Source: Paraburkholderia solitsugae (GTDB lineage Bacteria > Pseudomonadota > Gammaproteobacteria > Burkholderiales > Burkholderiaceae). Taken from it: a DNA stretch of 64,000 nt. Positions 41,060-48,939 of the stretch are shown here, piece by piece. Numbering within the stretch: position 1 is the stretch's first letter; every line of letters begins with the position of its first letter. The position numbers were made by a program, and so were the translations under genes. The notes under the pieces were generated by a model. The model worked only from the letters and a program-made list of their open reading frames with translations, searched no databases and was not told the DNA's origin. The stretch is from the NCBI RefSeq assembly GCF_013177695.1, contig NZ_WOEY01000116.1, positions 1 to 64,000 of the forward strand, given 5' to 3'.

Positions 41060-42487
41060 TCACTTCGAGAACCCCGGTACAGCATCCGGGGATGCGAACC
41101 CGCCGATCAACGCGCGCCACACCGGACCGTTGCGCTGCTCAGCCTGCTCGCCCGGAGTGGACGGCAGCGTTGCACCCTTCGCAAGCGGAGACACCAGATG
41201 GGGCGTCACGATAATCACCAGTTCCTTGTCGTTCTGCTGGTAGTTCAATTGCTTGAAGAACGCGCCGATGATCGGCAGATCGCCTAGCATTGGCACCTTT
41301 GAAACGTTCGAGATCGTTTCGCGATCGATCAGGCCGCCAATCACGAAGCTCTCGCCATCGCCGAGTTCGACTGTCGTGTCGGCGCGCCGGGTGGTGATCG
41401 CGGGAACCGACACACCGCTAATCGTCACGGCGTTCGTAAAATCGAGTTGACTCGCCTCGGGCGCCACTTTCAGCGCGATTCGCTGTGGGCTGAGCACGGT
41501 CGGCGTAAGCGTTAGGCCTACGCCGTAGGGTTTGTATTCGATCGACGTAGTACCCAGCCCTTGGGGAATCGGCACCGGGATCTCTCCACCGGCGAGAAAA
41601 CTTGCGCTTTGCCCGGACAACGCAACGAGTGTCGGTTCTGCGAGGACCCGCGCCAGGTTGTTGGATTCCAGCAAACTTAGATCCGAAAAAATGCCGTGCG
41701 ACGCTGAATTGAATACCAGATTGAAAGCAGAAGACAGCGGCGTCGCTAACGGCAACGTCGCTGAGGTGCTCGACGTCGGGGCGAATGTACCGAACGAAAA
41801 TCCGTTGTTCTGCCGGAAAAAGTTAAAGCCCACCTGCTTGAGCACCGAGCGTGTGAACTCCACGACCCGCACGTCGACCTGCACCACCGGGCGCGTGACG
41901 ACCGTCGACGTGTCGTACGTCGCGACACCTGCGCCAGCGTCGCCGCCAATCCCGCCCGCGTCGCCACCCTTACCGCTCGCACCGAGACCGGCGGCACCGC
42001 CGGTGCCACTGCCGCTGCCCTCGCGAGCCGCGCGCTGACGCGCTTCGATTTCCGCGGCCACGACTGCTCGCTGGTGCTTTTCCATGGTCGGCGTCGCGCC
42101 GGAAATCAGCGCAGTGTCGCCGAGCACTTTCACAGCAGGTATGTCAGGCCCGAGCAGCGTTCGCGAGGCTGCGGTAGTCACGTTGACCGTATAGGAAATC
42201 GGCACATCTTTACCCTGCTCCCACAGCATGATGCTGGTGGTGCCTGGTGATTTTCCGATCAACAGCACACCGCCCGTTTTGTCGCCTCTTACGATCAGCA
42301 CATCAGCGACGGACGGGTCGCCGATCGCGACACGTCGTAAGGCGTGCCCGCTCGCGAGCGTTTGCTGTGAGCCGACAATGATGTCGAGATCCCGTGCGCC
42401 GGTGGCAGCATCGCTCACCGACGACACGGCGAGCGATGCTGCGCACAACATCGCCATGGTCCCGTATGCAAAAAAACGTTCTTTCAT
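41060..42487 (-). CDS. rcpA: RcpA/CpaC outer-membrane secretin of the Flp pilus
   Basis: A 475-residue secretin with a signal peptide, an N-terminal pilus/BON-like domain (V-A-I-G-D-P-S-V-A-D-V and G-T-T-S-I-M-L-W) and a secretin domain containing V-R-V-V-E-F-T-R-S, L-A-E-P-T-L-V-A-L-S-G-Q-S-A-S-F-L-A-G-G-E-I-P-V-P, then V-P-M-L-G-D-L-P-I-I-G-A-F-F. A Gly-rich linker (about residues 155-185) separates the domains. It forms the channel for the pilus. Confidence 0.9.
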   Translation of the reverse strand: MKERFFAYGTMAMLCAASLAVSSVSDAATGARDLDIIVGSQQTLASGHALRRVAIGDPSVADVLIVRGDKTGGVLLIGKSPGTTSIMLWEQGKDVPISYTVNVTTAASRTLLGPDIPAVKVLGDTALISGATPTMEKHQRAVVAAEIEARQRAAREGSGSGTGGAAGLGASGKGGDAGGIGGDAGAGVATYDTSTVVTRPVVQVDVRVVEFTRSVLKQVGFNFFRQNNGFSFGTFAPTSSTSATLPLATPLSSAFNLVFNSASHGIFSDLSLLESNNLARVLAEPTLVALSGQSASFLAGGEIPVPIPQGLGTTSIEYKPYGVGLTLTPTVLSPQRIALKVAPEASQLDFTNAVTISGVSVPAITTRRADTTVELGDGESFVIGGLIDRETISNVSKVPMLGDLPIIGAFFKQLNYQQNDKELVIIVTPHLVSPLAKGATLPSTPGEQAEQRNGPVWRALIGGFASPDAVPGFSK

Positions 42488-42527
42488 TTTGTTTTGGGCG
42501 CGCGTGGCCGCCTGCTCCCTGAAACTG

Positions 42528-43457
42528 CTATCGGGCGACCATTTCGGCGCGCCCACCCCGTATGACTTCAATCGCACCACTCGTATTTCCGGCAACCCTT
42601 GTCATGGGGGCTGCAATCCGTGGCGCTGCTAGTGTTCGGCCAACCGTGCTTCCTGCTGTGCCCGACAACGCATCAAGCGAAATGCCGGCGGCCGCACGAG
42701 TCGAATCTTTGAAAGGCTCGCCGCTGGCTTGCGTCGACGTCTTCAACACTGCCGGCAGCGCCGCGAATGCGCTCGTATCGACGACTTCCGTGTCGTTCGG
42801 ATTACGCAACGCGAATACAAGACGACCGGAGGTCTCAGCGAGAGTCAACCGGTCCACGTCAGCGACGGGAACTGCAAGCACGGCAGTGCGCACCATTCCG
42901 TTCGGATCACCCGAATTGTCGTTGCCAGCCGTGGCATTACCGAAAGCCAACACTCGCAACTTCGAGATCAGGAGGCGCGCCTGCGTCCGATCGATCTCAG
43001 CATTGCCGCCCATGTTTCCGTCGCGCTTCAGTGTGAAGAAAACATCGACGAAATTGCCAGGTCGCAGCCGGTTACCGACCGCATTGGATTCGTCGACGCG
43101 CACAGCGATCGCACGCTCACCCGGTGCGATGCGCTCGGCAATCCCGGACGTCAGTTGAGCTTCCAGTACCGGCGTCTGCGCGCCGACATCCGCATTCGGA
43201 ATACGGCCTACGAGCTGCGCGGGATCGGCGAAGGCACCGTTCGGATTGATCGGCAACGACTGAACGCGCAATCCGTCGGTCGTGATCGGCTGGCCGGCTG
43301 GCAGAAGGCGTGTTGCCACAACCACAGGAAAACTGGCTTGTGCAACCGATGCTGCCGGCATGGTAGTCGGCCTGCGCGAAAGCGTTACCGCGAAAATACC
43401 GAGTAACAAGGCCAATACAATCAGCGCGCCCGCAGCGATTTTGGTTAGTTTAGGCAT
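42528..43457 (-). CDS. cpaB: CpaB/RcpC pilus assembly protein
   Basis: A 309-residue protein with one N-terminal membrane helix (I-V-L-A-L-L-L-G-I-F-A-V) followed by a SAF domain (V-V-V-A-T-R-L-L-P-A-G-Q-P-I) and the RcpC region with E-R-A-I-A-V-R-V-D-E-S-N-A-V-G. CpaB/RcpC stabilises the secretin in the periplasm. It precedes the secretin gene by 40 bases. Confidence 0.9.
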   Translation of the reverse strand: MPKLTKIAAGALIVLALLLGIFAVTLSRRPTTMPAASVAQASFPVVVATRLLPAGQPITTDGLRVQSLPINPNGAFADPAQLVGRIPNADVGAQTPVLEAQLTSGIAERIAPGERAIAVRVDESNAVGNRLRPGNFVDVFFTLKRDGNMGGNAEIDRTQARLLISKLRVLAFGNATAGNDNSGDPNGMVRTAVLAVPVADVDRLTLAETSGRLVFALRNPNDTEVVDTSAFAALPAVLKTSTQASGEPFKDSTRAAAGISLDALSGTAGSTVGRTLAAPRIAAPMTRVAGNTSGAIEVIRGGRAEMVAR

Positions 43458-43547
43458 GCTGACTCACTGAATAAGGCGATTGCGCCCACTGGCTTATGCA
43501 CTCGGAAGAACGAAGCAGCGCGGTGCGACGAGGAGCAGGCGCGTAAG

Positions 43548-44045
43548 TCAAAGTATGTTCACCGGATTGAGTTGCACTGTTGCTGTACTGCTCAGGTTCT
43601 GTGGCAGCAAAAGACCGAGACCCGGCAAGGTCGGTATAAGCGGACTGGCCGCGTAGTTATAGGTCAACGTTACGGCGATACAGGTCATGGTGGAATCGTA
43701 GTTACACGTAGCTTGAGCGGTTTGGCAGGCGGCGCTCTGAATCATCGGTGCAACCATGTTAGTAGCCGTATTGCAAGCAGCGGTGGCACGTAAGCTAACC
43801 GCACCAGGCACACTGCTCGCCGACCGATAGTTCAACGCTGCGCGCGCGCCCTCCGCGGTCGCGAGCGTCAGGCTCTGTTGCGCAACGAAGATCATGCTGA
43901 ACGTCACGATCACGTAAAAAATCGAAAAAAAGATCGGGAATACCAACGCGAATTCGATAGCGGTCGCGCCGCGTTGCCCATCTCTTCGGCAACTGAGAGG
44001 TCGAGCCCACTTGCGAGCGTTGCTTCGCGTCGAATACATGGTCAT
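43548..44045 (-). CDS. tadE: TadE-like pseudopilin
   Basis: A 165-residue protein with the TadE signature Q-R-G-A-T-A-I-E-F-A-L-V-F-P, where the prepilin-peptidase site is G-A with Glu at +5, followed by a hydrophobic helix. The extracytoplasmic part has several cysteines. ATG 44045 overlaps the cpaA stop (ATGA). It is a minor pseudopilin processed by the same peptidase as Flp. Confidence 0.87.
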   Translation of the reverse strand: MTMYSTRSNARKWARPLSCRRDGQRGATAIEFALVFPIFFSIFYVIVTFSMIFVAQQSLTLATAEGARAALNYRSASSVPGAVSLRATAACNTATNMVAPMIQSAACQTAQATCNYDSTMTCIAVTLTYNYAASPLIPTLPGLGLLLPQNLSSTATVQLNPVNIL

Positions 44046-44542
44046 CGCGCGCTCCCGGCAACAAGCTGGGTCGCCAACCACACAATCGTCGGCACGGTCA
44101 GGCATGCAACAAACGGCGTGGCGCGCTTGCCGGCCAACGCGAATGTCGGCGCTCGACGCTGCAGCAATGACGCGAAACGGGTACGAGTCGCAATCAGCAA
44201 CCAGACTGCGTGAGCGCCAGCCGCGAGACTCGCGACCGCCCACAACCCGAACAATGCGTGCACACCGCACCATGCACCGAGTACCGCGAACACTTTGACG
44301 TCGGCAGCGCCCATCACACCGATGGCAAAGAACGGCAGCAACGCGACCAGACCAACCACGGCGCCAACCGCAGCCTGCGTGATGGAAATGCCGAATGGAT
44401 TCTGGCGCAGGAGTGCGCAAGCCAATGCCGCCACCAAACCGGTAACGATCATCGAATTCGAAATGCGCCGACTACGGCAGTCGCACACGGCGACCCACGC
44501 TGCCCACGCAACGAACAGAATTAGAGTGACGGACCCGTTCAT
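44042..44542 (-). CDS. cpaA: CpaA/TadV prepilin peptidase
   Basis: A 166-residue polytopic aspartic protease with the A24 pattern: first catalytic Asp in A-V-C-D-C-R-S-R-R-I-S-N and the second in M-G-A-A-D-V-K (the G-X-G-D motif, here G-A-A-D). It is short and lacks the methylase domain, as in TadV. ATG 44542 has a GAGG ribosome site. It cleaves Flp, TadE and possibly TadG. Confidence 0.88.
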   Translation of the reverse strand: MNGSVTLILFVAWAAWVAVCDCRSRRISNSMIVTGLVAALACALLRQNPFGISITQAAVGAVVGLVALLPFFAIGVMGAADVKVFAVLGAWCGVHALFGLWAVASLAAGAHAVWLLIATRTRFASLLQRRAPTFALAGKRATPFVACLTVPTIVWLATQLVAGSAR

Positions 44543-44690
44543 ATCAGCCTCGACAGGCGCAACAAAACGCATACGGACCATGACAACAGTCCGCACGCAT
44601 CCTATCGGAAACGCCCCTGAATAATCACCAAGTCAGCCGAAATGCACGCCGGCTTTCTCAACAAATGATTGCAGGAGCCGTAGCGCTAGA

Positions 44691-44864
44691 TTAGGCCGCT
44701 GCTGGCAACAGGGCGACAATAGAATTGAATGCCGCGTCCAACTGAAGGCCCAAGGTGTGCACCGTCCCGCCAATGACGACGACGATAAGGCCTGCGATCA
44801 ACCCGTATTCCAGAGCGGTTACCGCCCGGTTATCTCTCAGGAAGCGAATGGCGAACTTTTTCAT
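44691..44864 (-). CDS. flp: Flp major pilin
   Basis: A 57-residue prepilin starting M-K-K-F-A-I-R-F-L-R-D. The Flp motif A-L-E-Y-G-L-I-A-G-L-I-V-V-V-I is followed by a short hydrophobic tail. Glu19-Tyr20 mark positions +5/+6 relative to a cleavage after residue 14, which is Ala rather than the usual Gly. It is the first gene of the operon, led by the sigma-70-like promoter at 45075-45103, and the abundant subunit of the pilus. Confidence 0.9.
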   Translation of the reverse strand: MKKFAIRFLRDNRAVTALEYGLIAGLIVVVIGGTVHTLGLQLDAAFNSIVALLPAAA

Positions 44865-45074
44865 TTTTACCCTCGGACTTTCATTTATTTCGTTTGTTTA
44901 CGTGCTACTTCAGATGACGGAGTCTTGAGCGCTGCGGACCATTGGTCTCTCATTCCTGGTCCTGCTTGTTGCGCCGCAGAAGCACCGCCTTGCAGCCGGC
45001 TTCAATAAAACAGATGTCGATGAGCTGTCTGTTCGATTACGCACCTCCCTCGTCAATCCTTGATGCTTTCGGGT

Positions 45075-45103
45075 TTTATAGCCGAACAATCATATTTAAG
45101 CAA
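45075..45103 (-). promoter_or_regulatory. Sigma-70-type promoter of the tad operon
   Basis: On the minus strand TTGCTT (45103-45098) and TATAAA (45080-45075) are separated by 17 bases. Transcription would start near 45068, leaving a leader of about 200 bases before flp. Confidence 0.65.
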
Positions 45104-45270
45104 TTGTCCGCCGCCCTGAGCCCGACACCATATGCGTTTTTGTGTCGTACTCAGGTTAACGGCAGTTCGTGCGTTGCAGCACATAGGAATAACCATGAGT
45201 TAGATTCGCTGCACTAATTATTTGTTTGAACAGAACGTTTCAAGCGCGCGGGGCCCTCTCGTTGCGCCTG

Positions 45271-45316
45271 CGTTACGCCGTGTTTCGTAACGGCGCGTGT
45301 GACTCGTTACGTTACG
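45271..45316. promoter_or_regulatory. Cluster of CGTTACG motifs, candidate enhancer for the sigma-54 activator
   Basis: CGTTACG (45271-45277) and its inverse CGTAACG (45286-45292) form a palindrome, followed by two overlapping CGTTACG copies (45305-45316). They lie 155-200 bases upstream of the -12 box at 45471, the usual distance for sigma-54 activator sites. Another CGTTACG occurs at 48746-48752 before the TpsB gene. Confidence 0.55.
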
Positions 45317-45457
45317 CAGCCCTCGCAAACGTTTAGCGATTTAACCTTCGCACGATATATCCGGGTTAGCGGACGCTTCATCAATCAACCTCAAAGCCAT
45401 ATCACGTATGGCTTTACGCCCTTCAGAAAGAAAATACTTCGCATTGCTCAGTCGAAA

Positions 45458-45473
45458 TGGCACGGCTCGTGCA
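45458..45473 (+). promoter_or_regulatory. Near-consensus sigma-54 promoter
   Basis: TGGCACG-GCTC-GTGCA matches the -24/-12 consensus TGGCACG-N4-TTGCA in 11 of 12 positions, with the key GG and GC exactly 10 bases apart. Transcription would start near 45484, 39 bases before ATG 45523. A small hairpin (AAAGCCAT...ATGGCTTT, 45393-45415) lies between it and the CGTTACG cluster. The remaining part of 44865-45522 holds no gene. Confidence 0.75.
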
Positions 45474-45522
45474 GAGGTAGGCACGCAGCAACATCCAATA
45501 ACACATGCGATTCGAGGGCGAC

Positions 45523-46992
45523 ATGAATATTCAAACGGCCAACACCACACTACGAACAACCCTGATTGCGGCCAGCGTGGCCGCAATGCTTTCTCTTGGT
45601 GCTTGCGGAGGCTCCGGAACCCTGAGTACCGGCACCGGCAGCAGCGGTAGCGGCTCCGCCGGCGGCGCAATTTCCACCACCAGCGGCAGCGGTTCGATGG
45701 GTTCGGGGGGATCCGGCAGCAGCACCAGCAGCAACGGCTCGGGAAGCGGCTCCGGTACGGGAACAGGAACAGGAACGGGTACGGGCACAGGAACGGGAAC
45801 CGGCACGACCCCGGTCGCCAATGCACTCGGCACCGTAGTCGGCAACGGCGGCGGCGTGATCAGCGATGCCGGCTCGACGGTCTCGAGCATCGGCGCCGTG
45901 ATCGGCTCGCAAACGCTGCCGGGCGTCAGCTCGCAAACCACGCAGGCCGCCGGCGGCATCGTGCAGCAAGGCGGCTCGGCGGTCTCGACGCTCGGCAACG
46001 GTGTATCGCAAGGGCTCGGCCAACTCGGCACCGGCAGCGACGCGGTCGGCACGACGGTCTCGAGCCTCGGTGGCGTGGTCAGTCATGTCGGTGGCGCGGT
46101 GACGGATGCAGGCAGCCTCGTGACGAGCCTCGGCAGCGGCCCGCTCGCGCCGTTGGCCGCCGTCACCACACCGCTCGGCGGCGTCGTCAATACGCTCGGC
46201 GGTGCAGTCACCAACGGTGGCAACACCCTCACCATCGCGCTCTCGACTGGGCCGGTGCAGCAAGTCACGCAAACGCTCAGCACTGCGATCACGCCGATTA
46301 CGTCGATGGTCGCGGCGACCACGCAGACGGTCGGCAACACCACGGGCCTCGGCGCACCGCTGAACGGCCTGCTCTCGACCCTCGGCGGCGGTCTGGGCAA
46401 GGCCGGCTCGCTGATCAGCGCAACCGGCGGCAATCCGATCACGGCCGCTCTTGGCCATACGGTCACGGATACAGGCACCACGGTCGCATCGGTGGGCGGC
46501 CTGCTCACCGGCGGGACCGGCGGCAATCCGCTGGCACCGCTCACCAGCGCACTCGGCGGTCTGACGGGCGGCACCGGTGGTGGCCCGCTCGCTCCGCTGA
46601 CCAGCGTACTCGGCGGCTTGACCGGCGGCACCAGCAGCGGCAGCAGCCCGCTCGCTCCGCTCACCAGCGTGCTCGGTGGCCTGACCGGCGGCACCGGCAG
46701 TGGCAGCAGCCCGCTCGCTCCGCTCACCAGCGTACTCGGTGGCTTGACCGGTGGCACCAGCAGCGGCAGCAGCCCGCTCGCACCGGTTACCGGCTTGCTG
46801 TCGAGCGTCACCGGCGCGCTCGGTGGCGTCACGACCACGGCGGCGGCCACGCCGACCACGACGACGACTTCGACCAGCTCGAGCCCCGGCCTGTCGCTGT
46901 CGAGCACCAGCGGCAAGGGAACGGGCAGCAGCCCGCTCGCCCCGGTGACGTCGCTCCTCGGCGGCCTGCTCGGCGGTATTTCGAAGAAGTAA
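45523..46992 (+). CDS. Gly/Ser/Thr-rich repeat lipoprotein A
   Basis: A 489-residue lipoprotein. The signal peptide ends L-S-L-G-A-C (lipidated Cys about residue 28). A Gly/Ser/Thr linker with alternating T-G follows, then about 230 residues of quasi-repeats built on V-V-x-x-G-G-x-V-x-S-x-G, and a set of near-identical 19-21-residue repeats (P-L-A-P-L-T-S-V-L-G-G-L-T-G-G). It is sometimes labelled collagen-like, but there is no Gly-X-Y periodicity. It is a paralogue of the next gene. A GAGGG ribosome site fixes the start. Role unknown, probably surface or periplasmic structure. Confidence 0.78.
   Translation: MNIQTANTTLRTTLIAASVAAMLSLGACGGSGTLSTGTGSSGSGSAGGAISTTSGSGSMGSGGSGSSTSSNGSGSGSGTGTGTGTGTGTGTGTGTTPVANALGTVVGNGGGVISDAGSTVSSIGAVIGSQTLPGVSSQTTQAAGGIVQQGGSAVSTLGNGVSQGLGQLGTGSDAVGTTVSSLGGVVSHVGGAVTDAGSLVTSLGSGPLAPLAAVTTPLGGVVNTLGGAVTNGGNTLTIALSTGPVQQVTQTLSTAITPITSMVAATTQTVGNTTGLGAPLNGLLSTLGGGLGKAGSLISATGGNPITAALGHTVTDTGTTVASVGGLLTGGTGGNPLAPLTSALGGLTGGTGGGPLAPLTSVLGGLTGGTSSGSSPLAPLTSVLGGLTGGTGSGSSPLAPLTSVLGGLTGGTSSGSSPLAPVTGLLSSVTGALGGVTTTAAATPTTTTTSTSSSPGLSLSSTSGKGTGSSPLAPVTSLLGGLLGGISKK
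46528..46836 (+). repeat. Tandem repeats inside lipoprotein A
   Basis: Units start at 46528, 46585, 46648, 46711 and 46774, with periods 57, 57, 63, 63 bases and a degenerate last unit. DNA identity between units is high even at third codon positions, implying recent duplication or slippage. All units keep the reading frame. Confidence 0.85.
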
Positions 46993-47185
46993 GCAACGAC
47001 GTCGCAGCCATCGAAAGAAGTGCAGTAACCGGCAACCCGGCGCCCGGAAGCCCGGAGTGCGGCCCGCCAGCCGCGCCCCGGCTCCGCCGGAACCCGGCTT
47101 GAATTGAGTCGCGCCGCTCAGACACCCGCTGCACCGGCGCACGGAAACAACGCACACGACACCTAAAAGACACTGAGGAGCACAC

Positions 47186-48691
47186 ATGTCCAACCAACGT
47201 TTTTTTACTCTCCATGCGGCGTGCGCGACCGTGTCGTCGTTGCGCGCACCGCTGATCGCCGTCGCGGCCGCCGGCTTGCTCGCGGCGTGTGGCGGCAACA
47301 CCATCAGCTCGCCGCCGAGCGCATCCGGCAGCGGTAGCGCCGGCGGCGGCGGTTCGACCAGCGGCGGGCCGACCACCGCCACCTCCTCGAGCACCAACGG
47401 CGTTGCCACCGCCGCCGCAAAGACCACCAGCGACCTCGGCAACACGATCGCCTCGCAGACGATTCCGGGCCTCAGCCCGCAAGTCACGCAAGGTCTCGGC
47501 AACGCAGTATCGAGCACGAGCGGCACGCTGAACTCGCTCGCCAACGCGGTGAGCGGCGGCGTCGGGCAAATCGGCGTGACCTCCAATCCGGTCGGCACCA
47601 CGGTCGCCGGACTCGGTTCAGTGGTCAGTTCGACGAGCGGTGTCGTGCAAGGTCTGAGCACCACGGTCGGCGGCCTCGGCACCGGCAATCTCGCGCCGCT
47701 GTCGCCGCTCACCACGCCGCTGGCAACCGTCCTCTCCACAACCGCCGGCGCACTGAACGCGGGTGGCGCGACGCTCGGCAATTCGCTGGCCTCCGCGCCG
47801 GTGCAGCAGATCACCCAGCCGATCGGCACCGCGATCACGCCGATCGTGCAGACCGTTGGACTCGTGACGCAGACGGTCGGTACACAGACCGGCCTCGGCG
47901 CGCCGGTAGGCGGCCTGCTCGCGCAAGTCGGCGGCGCTTTGAGCTCGGCCGGCTCGCAAGTCGGCGCGGCAACGAAGAACCCACTCGGCGCCGATGTCGG
48001 TACGCTGGTCGGCTCGCTCGGCAACACGGTGACGAACGCCGGCGGTCTCGTCAATCCGAACGGCCCGAATGGCGCGAATCCGATTCCCGGCCTGATTACG
48101 AGCCTCGTCGGCAGCACGAACGTGGCCGTCGTCAATGGCCCGCCTGCCAACGGCAACCCGTTCAGCCCGCTGCAAAACTCGCTCGCGAGTCTCGGGCTCG
48201 GCAACAACCCGATCGGCTCGCTGTCGACGCTGCTCGGCGGCACGCCGCTGGCCGGCCTGACTTCGGTGCTCGGCGCCACGCCCTTGAGTTCGCTGACTTC
48301 GGGGACGGGCGGCTCGCCGCTGGGTTCGCTGACTTCGGTGCTGGGTGGCACCCCCTTGAGCGCGCTGACCTCGGGGACGGGCGGCTCGCCGCTGGGTCCG
48401 CTGACGTCATTGCTGGGTGGCACGCCCTTGAGTTCGCTGACCTCGACGTTGGGTGGCAGCACGGGTAGCGCATCGAATCCGCTGTCGACGCTGACCGGCG
48501 CGCTCTCCGGCGTCACCAGCAGCGCATCGGGCAGCAGCAGCGGCAGCAACCCGCTCGCCCCCGTGACCGCTCTCGTCGGCCAGTTGACCGGCGCACTCAG
48601 TTCGGCGGCCGGTTCGACGAGCGGTTCGAGTAGTGCGACGGGCGGCTTGACGACCCTGCTTGGCGGCCTGGTGCCGGTGAGCCATAAGTAG
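47186..48691 (+). CDS. Gly/Ser/Thr-rich repeat lipoprotein B
   Basis: A 501-residue lipoprotein with signal peptide and lipobox L-L-A-A-C near residue 36, a Gly/Ser linker, and the same V-x-x-x-G-x-V-x-S-x-x-G quasi-repeats as lipoprotein A. Shared stretches include Q-T-V-G-x-x-T-G-L-G-A-P and P-V-Q-Q-(V/I)-T-Q. C-terminal repeats are of a different 24-residue type (T-P-L-S-S-L-T-S-G-T-G-G-S-P-L-G). It follows lipoprotein A by 193 bases with its own GAGGAG ribosome site. The pair arose by duplication and diverged in the repeat zone. Confidence 0.78.
   Translation: MSNQRFFTLHAACATVSSLRAPLIAVAAAGLLAACGGNTISSPPSASGSGSAGGGGSTSGGPTTATSSSTNGVATAAAKTTSDLGNTIASQTIPGLSPQVTQGLGNAVSSTSGTLNSLANAVSGGVGQIGVTSNPVGTTVAGLGSVVSSTSGVVQGLSTTVGGLGTGNLAPLSPLTTPLATVLSTTAGALNAGGATLGNSLASAPVQQITQPIGTAITPIVQTVGLVTQTVGTQTGLGAPVGGLLAQVGGALSSAGSQVGAATKNPLGADVGTLVGSLGNTVTNAGGLVNPNGPNGANPIPGLITSLVGSTNVAVVNGPPANGNPFSPLQNSLASLGLGNNPIGSLSTLLGGTPLAGLTSVLGATPLSSLTSGTGGSPLGSLTSVLGGTPLSALTSGTGGSPLGPLTSLLGGTPLSSLTSTLGGSTGSASNPLSTLTGALSGVTSSASGSSSGSNPLAPVTALVGQLTGALSSAAGSTSGSSSATGGLTTLLGGLVPVSHK
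48278..48450 (+). repeat. Tandem repeats inside lipoprotein B
   Basis: 72-base units begin at 48278, 48350 and (partial) 48422, each coding 24 residues. Near identity of DNA indicates recent expansion, independent of the repeats in lipoprotein A. Confidence 0.8.
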
Positions 48692-48939
48692 TCCGCATAA
48701 GTCGCGCATCGATGCCGCGCGCATAACGCGTCCCATCAGACATTCCGTTACGCCGCGTGCGTCAGCAGTCCGCCTCATCACGTGCTCCGTGCTTTTGCAG
48801 CCAATGCTCAAGCTCGACGGAGCACGTGACGTAATACATATAAGCATGGCAGTATGCGTCGAGCCACACATAAGCGATCGCGACCAGCCCGGCCAGGCGG
48901 CGCGTCCGCAAGACAAGAACGGCATACGAGGAAAATCCG

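Noticed and set aside
44960..45000. A sigma-54-like GG-N10-GC pair upstream of flp on the minus strand
   Set aside because: The flanking bases match the consensus poorly; the sigma-70 boxes at 45075-45103 are far better.
46528..46836. Regular DNA repeats as a possible CRISPR array
   Set aside because: Units are contiguous, coding and without unique spacers; no cas genes are present.
45550..48549. A 999-codon open frame on the minus strand
   Set aside because: It is antisense to both repeat lipoproteins; its openness follows from their biased codons (GGC, ACC, AGC), and it has no start context or domain.
45523..48691. Reading the two Gly-rich lipoproteins as collagen-like
   Set aside because: Gly does not recur every third residue; the repeats are 19-24 residues with internal hydrophobic positions.
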